Below, one piece after another: positions 24,901 through 37,500 of a stretch of 64,000 bases of DNA. Below the pieces are notes generated by a model that saw only the letters and a program-made list of their open reading frames with translations, searched no databases and had not been told where the DNA came from. The position numbers and the translations under genes are program-made. The stretch is from Acanthochlamys bracteata (Eukaryota > Streptophyta > Magnoliopsida > Pandanales > Velloziaceae). Every line of letters starts with the position of its first letter. Within the stretch, counting starts at the first letter, position 1. The DNA is taken from contig CM034132.1 in NCBI GenBank assembly GCA_019914995.1, forward strand, positions 188,501-252,500. Direction: 5' to 3'.

Positions 24901-25820
24901 ATTTGCAGACATACTGTTTTATTATAGCGTTCTTATTTTCTTTATCGTAAATCTAATCCCCTGCAACATATTTGTTCATTTATCTGATATAACTTTCCTG
25001 TTTTCTTCCTATTTTGTGTTTAAGGAAACCCTTATCTTGTGGGGAGACCATGATACAGTCTTTCCATTGCATCTTGGTCATCAACTGCAGAGGTATAGAT
25101 ACCTTATCACTTTTAACTATTAAATAGCAACTTGCTACTGGATAAGTAGTACCATGTCGCTATATATAAGTGACACCAATAACACTGCCAGAAGATGTAT
25201 CCAGGTAATTATACAAGTACTATAGTTCCCTGGCTTAGCTGGCTACTTTACTACGGTAGCGTTTCTTTCTTTAGGAGCAAACACTTCTGCTGATTCCATG
25301 GTATCTATATGGGATTGACTTGTTCTTTTGGTTATCGAGACCGAGAAGAAGTCATTACACTGTTAGTACCAAGTAGACATAGTGTACTTTTTTGAAACTA
25401 GTACAACATCCTGATCATTGATGAATTACTTCTCCGATACCAAGTCTTCCTTGACATCCTTATCATCAGCTGAATCTAGTTATATTCATTAAGCTGCAAC
25501 AAATATAGTTATGCAACTGTTGCAGTACTGATCTCTTGCTGACATGATAACCAAAACTCCCAAATTCTTAATCAAAATAGAAATGTTACTGACGTTTTGT
25601 TTTCAACCTTCACGTATTTACTATTTCTTGTAAATTATTCTTTTTCCCCCACCCCCATGAAAGAGCAGATTTGGGTATCAACTTCATTATTTAATCCAGG
25701 CACTTGGAAGGGAAGGCAAAGCTAGAGATCATCAATGACGCAGGACATGCCCTGCAGTTGGAGCAGCCTGGCCAAGTCAATCGCTCCATCATACGGTTTC
25801 TCCTTTGTGTTGATCGCTAA
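21904..25820 (+). CDS. Alpha/beta hydrolase fold protein, GC-AG intron 3
   Basis: Five exons: 21904-22311, 22795-23109, 24436-24531, 25025-25092 and 25700-25820, giving 335 residues. The fold is complete: oxyanion motif VHGFGGNAKWQW (His90-Gly91), nucleophile elbow GISYGGY with Ser158, acid Asp281 in LWGDHDTVFP, and His312 in DAGHALQLEQP. The N-terminus (LFVGIRLITAVLFSLLIP) is hydrophobic and could be a membrane anchor. Between the elbow and the acid is a cap of about 100 residues. It resembles the plant family often labelled epoxide hydrolase-like or monoacylglycerol lipase-like; the substrate cannot be told. Exon 3 ends CAG followed by GCGAGT, so intron 3 uses a GC donor; the alternative GT four bases on breaks the frame. 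Confidence 0.92.
23623..23825. mobile_element. Possible AT-rich MITE in hydrolase intron 2
   Basis: About 200 bp of A/T with core TTTATTTAAAAATTTAAAATA similar to the elements at 47440 and 47938, and left end GGCTGCGCTTGGGTATTGC. The right end matches only weakly. It contains an (ATT)n run at about 23731-23752. Confidence 0.4.
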
Positions 25821-26902
25821 AAGTTTCCACCGCTTCTTAGGTAAATGTATTTTGTACACTCCCGGAGAATAGCAACTGTATGCGAAGCTCAAGCTTCGGC
25901 AACAACGGGGAAATGTCTTGGGCGCTATGTAGAGATTCTGGAATTAGGTTCTGTTATTCCCTAGGTCTTTGTACATATTATATGCCTGGTCAATCTTGCC
26001 ACGCCTCGTTTCGGTCATCCTGTAAATGCGACTCCGTTAAAATCTCCTCCAGTTGATCGGTACTGCAATCTTGTTTGTGGTGCATCTCTCTCTGTGGAGT
26101 TAAACCGTAGTTGTCAAAAATGTTCTTACAGGAAAATACTTAACAGAGTACAAGAACAGAGAAAAATGGACTTTTATTACAGAAGCCCAAAAGCAGCGGG
26201 GCCCACAATAATTCGTCTAAAATGTTTCAACATGTAATACCTGTGTATTAGTGTGTTCTCTACTATGAATGTCTAATATATTTAGGCTATACAAATACAA
26301 TGCATCATTTTAGAAACAACCATGATATTTTTATAAGTTGCTATCAGTAAATATTTGAAAGTGGTTATAAAATAAAATTTATTTATACATATAAATATTT
26401 TATTATATATGTAATTTATTATATGATAAACTAAAAAGTAATTCAAATATATAAAAGTTTCTTTATGGTATTACTATTTTAAATTTCATTTCTACTTTGG
26501 TACTAAACACTATTATGTTTTACTAAAAGTTTATTAAATTTTACTTTGCACAAATTTATTTCAACAAATTCAATTTTATGTAATTAAATTAAACGACCCG
26601 GCCGAGATATTGGTTACGCAATGGTTACTCCCGGACAAAACGATCCTTATCCTTTTCCAATTAAGTGCATTATGTATTTTAGTTTTTCCGTTACTAAATT
26701 CTAAATTATTATTAATAACACAATTAAAGAAAGGGAAGATTAACTACAAACCTTAAACAAATAAATAAACTATAATTATTTATATACTTCTTTCTCTCGC
26801 TCTCTCTCTCTGCGAGTCTTCACTCACTCTGCTTTCGCTTTCTTCTCTTTCTTCAATCGCGCGGCGATCAACAACAGCTGTTGATTGGCATCGCCAGAAC
26901 GG
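25821..26902. other. Spacer between hydrolase and OXS3-like genes
   Basis: Tandem same-strand gene pair. The first 200 bases are probably hydrolase 3' UTR. The middle is AT-rich with nothing recognised. A CT dinucleotide-rich run (TCTCTCGCTCTCTCTCTC, about 26792-26812) sits about 95 bases before the next start codon and is typical of plant leaders. Confidence 0.5.
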
Positions 26903-29123
26903 ATGTCTATTGCCGTAGGTAGGATCGGAAGCCCGGCGAAGTTCGCCGGTGGTTGCGATCCGGCTTACGAAGAGAGAAGATCGTGCTCACCTAACTCGCC
27001 GCCGTCCAGTTCGTCTTCGATCGGAACGAACAGTGATGGGTCTCCGGTGATTGATGCCGGACAAGCTTCCGGTGAGGAAGATGGAGAAGAAGAAGTTCAG
27101 AGCAAGTGTAAGAAGGAATCGCTTGATTCCATGGACTCGCTCGAGGAATCACTCCCGATTAGGTACTTATTTGTTGATTTAGTTAGTACTATTATATATT
27201 TTGTTTCTCATTTTAGATGTTTGATTGATAGTTGAATAAGGAATAGATAAAGTTTTCTTGACATTTCGTTTTTTGTATGATGTAGTGTGGGATGGTTACT
27301 GTTTGATTTAGTAGGGTTAATCGTTTGGTATTGCTTGCTATATGTGACACATCTATGAGAGTTTTCCGTGCCTCACTCTTGCCGTTAGAGCATTTAATTG
27401 GTTTAGAATTATGTTGGAATGGGATAGCATTGTGCATGGTGAGGAAATTCAGCAAGTTTTATTCAAGGGAATGTTTGGTATGAGGATATTGGCCCAGAGC
27501 AGCTGAATTTGTACAGGATCTGAAAGTTGTCTTTTTTAGTATGAAGCTTTGATTGTCGACACTTTATTGAGTTGCCATAACCTGCTAGCTTGTGTTTCTG
27601 TAGACATGGTTATTCAAGTAATACAGTGTATGCATGTGAATCGAATAGTCAAATATATCTATTTTGGCAACTTAATATGGAGTCACTTGTTTGGGGCTGT
27701 AAAACTCCGAGTAGATAGTTTATGTTCATGATTCTAGTTATATAAGAATCTATACGCAAGAGCACATCTGAATATGAAGATATGAGAATTGAAAGATGGT
27801 AGAGAATCATGACTTAGAGCCAGCCATATGGTGTCAGCATCTTCTGTGTAGGAGAAACTTTGAAATTGGCACCGTTAGAGATTGGTTGTTCGCTGTGCAA
27901 ATGATACACTTTTGGTATAAATGTGCATGCAACATTTTTTACTTGTATTTGCTTGATTGGAACATGAGACACACTAATACCAGCCACCTGTTATACTTAA
28001 CATGACAAACCACGAGAACAGCTTGTAGGCTGAGAAATACCAAATGCGACAAAGAACATTTTGTGCATCTCCAGATGGAATCACACATTCCGTGTTGGTG
28101 TTTCTTCATTCAATATTGTCTGCCAGTTTTTGTCGCAACTCCAGGGGAATCTTCTCACGTGAGGGCGCATCTCGAAAACAAAAGGAGTTGTTGCATGCAA
28201 GCAATAACTTTCTTATTTCACTAGCTAAAATGTAGCACTTTAAAACACAAACTAGGAAAGATTGAATTATAGATATACAGGTATTTATAAAGACAGACAT
28301 GCTTGTATGCTGATTTTTGTTATATTTCCTTACAATTGGATAAGTATCAGTATATTAGTATTCTTTCCATGTATGCATAGTCAAAGCTTCGATTCATAAC
28401 TTTTATATTTGGATTAAAGATCTAATTATAATCATCAGAGAAATTTTTTGCTTGGAAGTGATGCACTGGTACTAGTTGTGAGCCTTCAATTAGCCAGACT
28501 GGTTGAACTTCATATTTTTACATATCAATTTTGAAAGGTCAAATTCTTGAAAGCAAATTAGTGGTAAGCATAACTTAAGAGAAACAATGCCCATGATTAA
28601 AAGGCTCTGAGAGTTTCTCTTCATATTGTAGTTATAGAGTGCTTTCTTCTTCTTCTTCAGGAGGGGCATATCTAGTTTCTACAATGGTAAATCGAAATCC
28701 TTTGCAAGCTTGATGGATGCCATGTGCTCATCTTCTGCTAAAGATCTTGGCAAACCTGAGACCTCCTCCACCCGCAAGCGCAAGAACCTCCTTGCTTACA
28801 AGAATCTCTGGGAGAGACCCATCAACCATTCCAAAAGCTCTTCAAAGAGCACTTCTAAAAGGCCTACTATTTCAACCCGCAGCACTTTCCCTCTAGCGGT
28901 CAGCATAAGTAGCTCTAATTGTAAGTACACCAATAATGTAGAGGAGCACAACAAGGTTCGAGATCGTCCACCCTTGCCCCCATCAGGTAAACCCAAAGGA
29001 ACTGTTGCTCGGCAGAGTAGCTTCTTCCAGAAAAGATCATATTCATTAACAGATCTTCATAGCATGGTTGACTTGCAACCTTTGAATAGCTCTTGCAACG
29101 AGAAGCAGAGGAGGTTGAGCTAG
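26903..29123 (+). CDS. OXIDATIVE STRESS 3 (OXS3)-like protein
   Basis: Two exons, 26903-27162 and 28661-29123, with a phase-2 intron, encode 240 residues. The start is the ATG at 26903 (MSIAVGRIGSPAKFAGG). The OXS3 signature is present: a Ser-rich stretch ending SSSSSIGTNSDGSP, an acidic linker with EEVQSKCKKESLDSMDSLEE, and across the splice junction RGISSFYNGKSKSFASL. Later come a basic KRKNLLAYKNLWERP block and a C-terminal RSYSLTDLHSM. The protein is low-complexity and Ser/Lys-rich, probably nuclear. In Arabidopsis OXS3 and its paralogues are linked to heavy-metal and oxidative stress tolerance and chromatin; the role here is inferred. Confidence 0.88.
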
Positions 29124-31511
29124 TCAAAGCCGTTACTTGCTTTGGTTACTTGGCATCCTTTCTTTTTGTGTCACATGGTTATGATAGCCATAGTTGAAGG
29201 TGTTCATGTGGGAAAGCCTTGTCGAGCCCCTGAAGCTCCTGTAAGATGTATCTAGGCATCTCTTGCCCCTCTCCACTCAAGCTAGCGTTTGGTTTTCCGA
29301 ACCATCTTGAGATGTAAATCAGTGATTTTACATATTCAGTTTATATTGGTATTCCATTTTCAGGTGGTCTTAATTAATATTGGTCAGGCAACAGGTTCTT
29401 AAGGGAAACAATGATCATAGCATGACCTGGTTCCATCAATGATTCATCGATTGCAGCCTTCAGATGATTTTGCCTGGGTCACCCGATTTTCTGTCAAAAT
29501 AAAAGAAACCATTTTATTGCTGGTAATAAAAAGGAGGATTGCCTCTTTACAGCTGAAACCAAATCATATTTATGGCCTCGACATCTGCAGAATCTTCTGA
29601 GGAACCTGAATTGGTCGAAGAACTTGAATCTGTCAAAGAGCTATGGTCAAGCTCAAAAGGTGTCATCTATCAATCAGAGGGACGGCAATGGAGTCTTTTC
29701 CGAAGTTGATTCACTATGCTTAGGTAGCAAAAGAAGCCAACAGTTCTTGTGCCTAGAAGTATCATATATCACAATTAGTAGACAGGTTTGTTTAATTTTT
29801 CTTTTTTGCTCTTTCATATTAACTCACTGAATACCATAGACAATTAGTTAGGTAAACAATTGTGAATTTGCGTATGGATCGCCCGGTCTAAACCAGACCT
29901 CCCATAAAGCCACCGATGCCTGTCCATTGCAGCCAGAAACTTTTGGCAATACTTATCAAGTTTCCAAAAAAACACTTTATTTTTTTAAATAAAATTTCTA
30001 CAATAATTTATAAAAAATAACAATATTAAAGTAACAAAATTATATAACGCAGAGATTTTAACGTATCATTATCTTTTGAGATAATTTAAAAGTTCAATTT
30101 GTTTTCTGAAATTTTTTAAAATATTTTTTGTTTTAAAAATACTTTTTATTAGAAGTACTTTAAAAAATTCTCATAAACTGCTTCTGGGCAGCCGCCACCA
30201 GGTCTACTCTGTACGTGATTTTCTATGCTTTGAGCCATTTGAGTTCCTGTTCCTTCTGCATGTTTTTTCTTATATTCAGGAGCGATCAACAATTACTAAC
30301 AGCAAAACAGCATGGTTTACAGTTTTTTTTCTAAACTGCGTTACTCCAAATTAACAAGAATCTTTACGAATATCAAACAATCGGAAACAGAGAAATCGAG
30401 TCGAGCATAGACTGAAGATGAAAATCAGAGATGCGTGCCTACGCAATGTAGTGTTTACTCATTTATCACACTAACAATCAACGAGCGAAACGAAAAAGTG
30501 AAAGCGTTGCTTTGCGTGGAGATGGACTCCACGATTGAACCCAAACCTTTACTGTGAATCCTAAAAATAAAAGGGTAAAGCTATATTTCCTAAGTTTGCA
30601 ATTTTTCTGAATGGAATTTCAAAAGCTTACTTAAAAAATTATTGTAAAAGTAAAAAAAAAAATTTGCAACATAAGCTGATACGATTGAAGTGTTGCAACT
30701 GACTATACTACCGAAAAGCAAACGCAGTACCACAATTTGCAGTACAAAATTAAAAAGCGAAGGGAGCTAATTGGTACTACCTATGCCGACCGTTTGTAGC
30801 AGCCAAACATCAGCATCTTTATCGCTGCTATTTGATTATACGAAGCACAGCGATGCAGTGCCGCGGCAAAGAAACCAAACAACTGCAACGTAAGCATCAA
30901 CAAACTTTATTATTAATCTACCCAAAAAAAAGCAGCTATAGCTTAACATTCAACATATTTGAAAATAATATCAAACTCAAGACGGCTTTATCTTCCCATA
31001 AACAATTAAGAACGAGCAAAGATTCAGATAAATACATATAGTTGATGTCATGAAAATCGCACCATTAACTAGCTATTTACAAAGCTTGCGACTTGGTGTT
31101 GCAAATATTTGGCCAAATCGCTTCATAAGTGAAGAAATTTTATACAGTTGAGTTACATATTTAAACAAACTAGTATTACTTAAACTAAATGACCAAGTAA
31201 CAAAAAAGGAAAAAATAAAGGACAACATTTTATCTACATCAATAGGAGGAGCTGCCTAAGTCAGCCCTGAAAAAAACTGTGGGCACAATTGACTGTACAT
31301 GCTGCTCCAAGAGATAATTTTACTGAATTTTAACTTTAGCAATGCTTATCCACGACCAAGCATTTTAGAGCCCAAGATCATTGAGATTCTCATTCGCATA
31401 CCAATCCCTCAGAACTGAGAGGCTCGAATCATATATAGCTCTTGTGAGTAACAAAGAAGGAAAGTGATAAAGCTCGTTCGGAAGCTCAGCATACTTTACC
31501 ATCTTTGGTTC
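29124..31511. other. Convergent spacer between OXS3-like and myosin genes
   Basis: Holds the OXS3-like 3' UTR (29124 to roughly 29350) and the myosin 3' UTR (up to 31511). No coding gene is supported between. One possible MITE is listed separately. Confidence 0.5.
29930..30195. mobile_element. Possible AT-rich MITE
   Basis: An A/T-rich 265-bp block with imperfect ends: left GCAGCCAGAAACTTTTGG, right read inward GGCTGCCCAGAAGCAG, each followed inward by a TTAT-type motif as in the other elements. No target duplication identified. Confidence 0.4.
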
Positions 31512-34500
31512 TCAACATGGTGCAGGTAGCTCCAGATGCTCAAGATGCCTCAGCAATGGTGGAAGTTCTACATCTGAAGGATCTATTGCAGGGATGGCCT
31601 TTGAAATATCCTCAGTCGAAAATGGTATACTGTAGTCACAATAAGGATATATATCAACCTTCTGAAGGCGTCAAGCACTCTAAACTTACGAAGAGTACAG
31701 TTAGAAAGATGTACATAAAACTTATGGAAAGTTTCTTCCAGCTTTGATACAACTAGAGCCTATAAGTCTGAGTTTTGTAAACATGTCATCTCCGTTAAAA
31801 TTACCTCAAATCATCATCCAGTAGAAATGAATTTGACGCATGATTTTGAGTTTCTTTATTCACCATCTCCCTCATTGCAGCAACGACCTACCATTTAAAT
31901 AATTGAGCCACACCGATATAATGCAGTATGAACAAGCAGCAACACAGATAAAAGTATACCTCATTTGACACACTTTGAGTACTGTACTTGTCGTCCCAGT
32001 ACATGGTACAAATTCGATAAATTTGACGCACGCTTAAAGCCTGTCATATAAAACATGCATTATCAGAATCTAATGAAAGCACCCAAAATTTATTCAAAAA
32101 ATGAGAGAACACATGGTTTAAAGAAGAATGACAGTACCGGACAAAGATCATTCCTGATCTCTTCAAGAGACTTTCTCCTCTTCTGATGTATGACCTGTAT
32201 AATTTGAATGATATCACTATAAAGAAGGAAGTACATAATGTGACATATTTTGGTACTTTTAACATGTCCATACCAGAAACCCAACAGCCTGCCTGATATA
32301 ATTCAGCTCATGCCATGCTGTTCCTGCAAACTGCAGTAAAAATTATATAATTTAGAAGCTTAATCCAAGGAAAAGTCCTTAAACACTGAACAATCAGTAC
32401 TATTCTAAACCTCTTCTGTTGCCTCAGAAATCCACTTTTCGAGCACTGCCAACCCTGACTTGACATACTCTCCATTGGAAAATGTACAGCATTCACGCCT
32501 CAAAAGTAAACTAACAGGACAACAGTTTATTACAAAGTCATGGTTGTGTTCTCAAAGACAAAGACGTGCATCTGGGAACTTACCTATTAAAAAGTTGGAT
32601 ATTGATAAACGAGAAGACCTGGGTGATGAGCTTACGTATGAAAAATGAAGGTACCTGCGCAATTATAGAGTGGCAAGTACTGGTTATTCCAAGGGCAGTG
32701 CAAAAATTATTAATAATGCAAGTAACTAAAAAAGATACATACTATCCTGAATGCTTGTCAAAGAAGTAACTAATATAGGTATGCCTTATCCATATAAATT
32801 GAATAAAAAAGAAAAGAACAAGTGCAAACATCTATACAACTAGATTTTCATGAAAGGAGAAAGATATAGGAAAGTAAACTCGATGATATCAGTTGGACAG
32901 TAAGAAAATGTGAATCACATGCACCAAATTTGACAAATTAGACAGGCTCCAAGCAGGTTCAATTGAAAACTCACATAATTTTTCCGCAACCGATCCATAA
33001 GCGAATCCAAGAACTTAATTATTCGGTCCCAATGTGTGCTTAGTGGTTGTTGTGAAGCACCTTCAGAGGATTTATGTGCTCTTGCACTGTTGGCTCTGAT
33101 AGATTTTGGTGCCTTCACACAAAATTAACCGAATTGAATTAAGTTAGAGTATGACCAAGGTGTTACATAAGCTACAATCATGTAGTATTCATTGACAGAA
33201 AGACAACCCCTGATTCCTCTTATACATGCAAAAGCTGCAAAAAGGAAGAAAAATTCCAATAGCTAAGCAAATTAACGATATCTAGCATAAACAAGCAAAG
33301 GGCAAGTGTTGCAAGAACTGGCAAAAAGAAGAAAATGCAGGATAAACACCAACACTCATTACGTGCAAAGAAGCACTGCAAATGGCAAATACCAACAGAG
33401 AAAGGTAATCAAACATTAGACACGATAAGTTCAATTTAAAGTTCATCATGACTAAACCTCAGCCTGATCTCGAGATAGTATGGCTCTCAAGCTGTGAGGA
33501 TCAATCAAATGGAAAAAGATAACTATTATTAACCTCTTCGGGGTTAAAATACACAGAACATAACAGATATAAAACAAATAGTTTCAAGCAAGAATCAGGT
33601 GCTACTGCAAATGAATACCAACCTGAATGCAAAGGCCAAGCAGAGGAGATATCTCTTTTTTCATATTATCTCGTATCATTCCAAATATCTTTTCTAAGCA
33701 AGCTGTAAGTTGCTGCTTGAATAGTATCGCAGGATATCTAGCGTCAATGTGTGACATGCTGTCGTCTAGTTCAATAAGCTTCACAGGAGACTTCAAAGCC
33801 TAGAAAGTTGTGAGGAAAACTGTTACAAACTAAAATACTACAATCATGTTGTCAATCTATAGGATGCAATCTCATGGATGTGGACATATGCATTCGACAT
33901 TCTCAAGCCTAATGAAGTACTGACTAAAGAGACATTTCAATTTCATTAAAAAGGTCATATCCATGCTCTAAGATATTTTTCCAGCTTAAAATGATGCTTT
34001 CATGCTACATGAACTTGTAAACAAAAGACACATGTCAAATCAGGATAAAAGCGCGTTTGGGAGCACGTTTCAAACGCTGCTTTTCAACTTTTCCCCATTT
34101 CACATTTTTCAATATATATTTTATAAGTATTTAGAAGATTTATTTAAAAATTTAGATAGTGTAGAAAAATTTTACGTAATGAGATCTTTTTATTGCATAT
34201 TTTTATTTTTATTTTTGAAGTAAAAAAATAGAGCTTGTTTTTCAAAAAGGACAAAAATACTTCCCATTTCAGAAAAGCTCCATTTCATAAGCAATCCCAA
34301 ATGCACCAAGTTAATCCTAACACCCATTTCAAGCCCCTTCTCTTGTAAATTGGCTAGACAGCTCAAGCGTTACTCAACTCATGCATAAACATAAAAAATC
34401 AATTAATAAATAAAGACGGATATTAACAAAAGCACAAATTCAGAAACTATAAGTGCAGAAAAGTTTACCTGAGTCAATCTATAATAACAATAAAAATAAC

Positions 34501-37500
34501 AACATAAGAAAGTGAAGCCAATAAAACACGTGAAGAAAGTACTTTCTAATCATGTTTCAGGCACATAACTCACATGAGGGGTTCTTCCAGTTAAAGCCCA
34601 TGAGCTTGCAGAACGCCAAGGAGGAGTTTTGAGGAACCCATTTGACCGAAGATTCTTTTGTAAAAGGCAGAGAAGGGCTGAAACATTGGACAACCAATAG
34701 GGTAGTATATCCTTCTCATTGTCTACCTAGAATGCGATAGACTAGAGATCAGCAAAACTAGTGTAACTAAAAGAATCTAGACAATTGTGTTATCGAGTTC
34801 AACTTTGACCTTAAGAACTTCATTGATGGCTTCAATAACATAGTCAAAGCTTGCAGTCCTTTCAGCCTCAAAAACATGCCAATGGAGAAGGCATCTGTAT
34901 ATAATACAAGCTGCAACAGGTTTTCCATCCTTAAAACCCAAATCTTCCTTTATACATCTATAAAGTAATTCATGATAATCCTGCAAAAATTACTTCTCAT
35001 AAGAACAAATAATAAGGGTTGCAATGCACCACCATCTGTTACCATATCAAAATTAAAGGCTAAAAGAGTAAAGACAGCTACAATGCATTAAAAGCATCAA
35101 AAAGAGGACAATGAAGCCAATCTACTAACCCCACAATAAAACACGTAGTTCCGATATTCAAATGTGGGCTACACAGTTCTACAAGTGTAAGGACAATACC
35201 TCATTCCTCTCACTAGTCATTCTCGATCTTCGTGTATCAGAGAAACTATGGGCAAATGAAGCAAGATATTTAGTTGGACTAGGAGTTTCCTACAATAGGA
35301 CAAAAGGAGAAGAAAAAAGTTAATAAACCTACAAAAGTTGAGAAACCTGCTTCAAGATGGGAAAGAAAAGAAGAGTCATCAGATCAGCTCGTTTACATAT
35401 ATAGGCTTCTGGCCTGTGTTGGGAAGAACTGATGCACTGGAATACTTCTGATTTGCACAATAAACAACTTGTTAATATTTATACAAGACCATCCAGTTAA
35501 GAATCACAGTTAAACTTGAAAGGATTAAAAAAGAACAAGAAAAAAGCAATATGTAAAGGGTGAAGGATATGCCTCAGCAAAAGGCTTCACAACCCCAGCA
35601 AGATATTGTGCAGGAGACATGCTCAACGCTTTCTGCCTCAAGATATGATTCTCATCCTCTAGGCTTGAAAGTTTCTCCTCCAAGCTAAAAAAGCATATAC
35701 GCATATTATGAGTTCCTACTTCTCACCACATATAAATAGCAACGCATGTCTTTCGAACATTAAAACTTATTAAACTAACTTTAAAGATGATCCAGCCAGG
35801 TTACAATTGAACAAGAAAGTATAAGCATGACAAGCCAACGTTCAAACTTCTCTCTTCAGGGCAAAACAGATGGACAAAAGGTTGAGTAAAGCACCCTATA
35901 CCTTTGCATGTTCCGTTGGAGGTACAAATATTTCGCCTCAACATCCTGCATCTTTTTGAGATTATCATCACGACATTTTTGAGCTTTCAGAAGTTCCTCT
36001 TCCGTCTCCTGGTTTTTCTTAGATAGTGACTCCAGTGAGTTCTGCAGCACACACAACAGACATGCACCATTTTATCCACACACAGACAGACAGACACAAC
36101 AAAACAAAACAAAAAAGAAAGAAAAAGAAAACAAGAAAGGCAAATCAAGAAACAAAGCCACACAGCAGATTCTACTTTCCAGGCTCTTAAAATAGACATG
36201 ACTAGCACATAACTTGATGACCACATATCCTCAACAAAAGATGACCAGGATTGTTTGCTATACCTTTAAAAGCAAATTCTCCTTGACTAGCTCCTCCATG
36301 TGTTTTAAATTAACTTGTAACGTTGCATTAACCTTGTTCAACTCCACTAGTTGAACAAGTAATGAAGAATTTTTATTGTGTTCATCAATTGTTGCCAATT
36401 TGGCCGCCTTCAAGTCAGCATTAAGTGATGCCAAAGCTTGGTTAAGCTTAGAAACTTCCAAGGCTTTTGATTCTTCAGTAGCGATCTGTATTAAAAATAC
36501 ATGCCAAATAATGGGTGAGATGATGTACCAAGTTAGCAAGTCAAGCTGTAAACCAGTAACCACAAAAAAATGCTGAATAAGCTCATTCTAAATATATAAA
36601 CAAGAACAATCCTTTTAAGAATGGTGAAATGTTTATATGCATTAATGAAAGTATATATGAAGAAATTAGGCATACAAGATAAGGTCAACTGCATGAGCGC
36701 TGTTCTGACAGCAGAAAGTATTTCACCTCTTCTTCTTACATTTAGGTGAGACATGAAGACAAAAAATTAATCAGATTAGGAACCATACCCTCATTCTTTT
36801 TTCCAGAATCACCCGCATAGAGAGCTCTTCCAATCTCTTCTCAAGCTTGTTTTTGGCTTCGCGAAGAGCTCCAGCTTCATTGGCAGCCTAGCAATACAAA
36901 GTACTAATATAAAGAAACAATTACAATCTTTTGTGCTACTTAAAAGATCAACTAGACACAGTATCCCTGCCATAGTTATTTTAAAAAGGAATATATATTG
37001 CTTGACCTGAGAAGAATGACCTAGAATTAGACGCATATATAAGAGACCATACAACCTAGTATAGTATAGGAGGAGCACCACTGCCCCATTTTATCCTGCT
37101 GTACTAGACTAATGATCAAAATAATTGCATCATCAAATGGGTGAACAAATCCTACCAACTTAAGTCTCCGAAGCTCTTTCCTTGCCACCCTCCGTCTCCA
37201 AGCACATTGAATAGATACAGCAGCGTGTATATACTCCATCTTAAAACGGCGTACCTTCAACATCCTCCACTGAGACTGTCAAATCATGAGATCGAAAAGG
37301 TAAGCATAATTGTATCACATCAACAATATTCTTGAATTTCTTCATATACATATATAGACAGCTTGAAACTTTCCAATATACAAAGTTGGAAACTGATAAA
37401 ACTTGAAGTCTAGTTTACGATGACAACAACACATTTAGCTTTGACAGCAACAACAACAACAACAAACTATGCCTTTATCTCACTTGAGCAGAGTCGGCTA

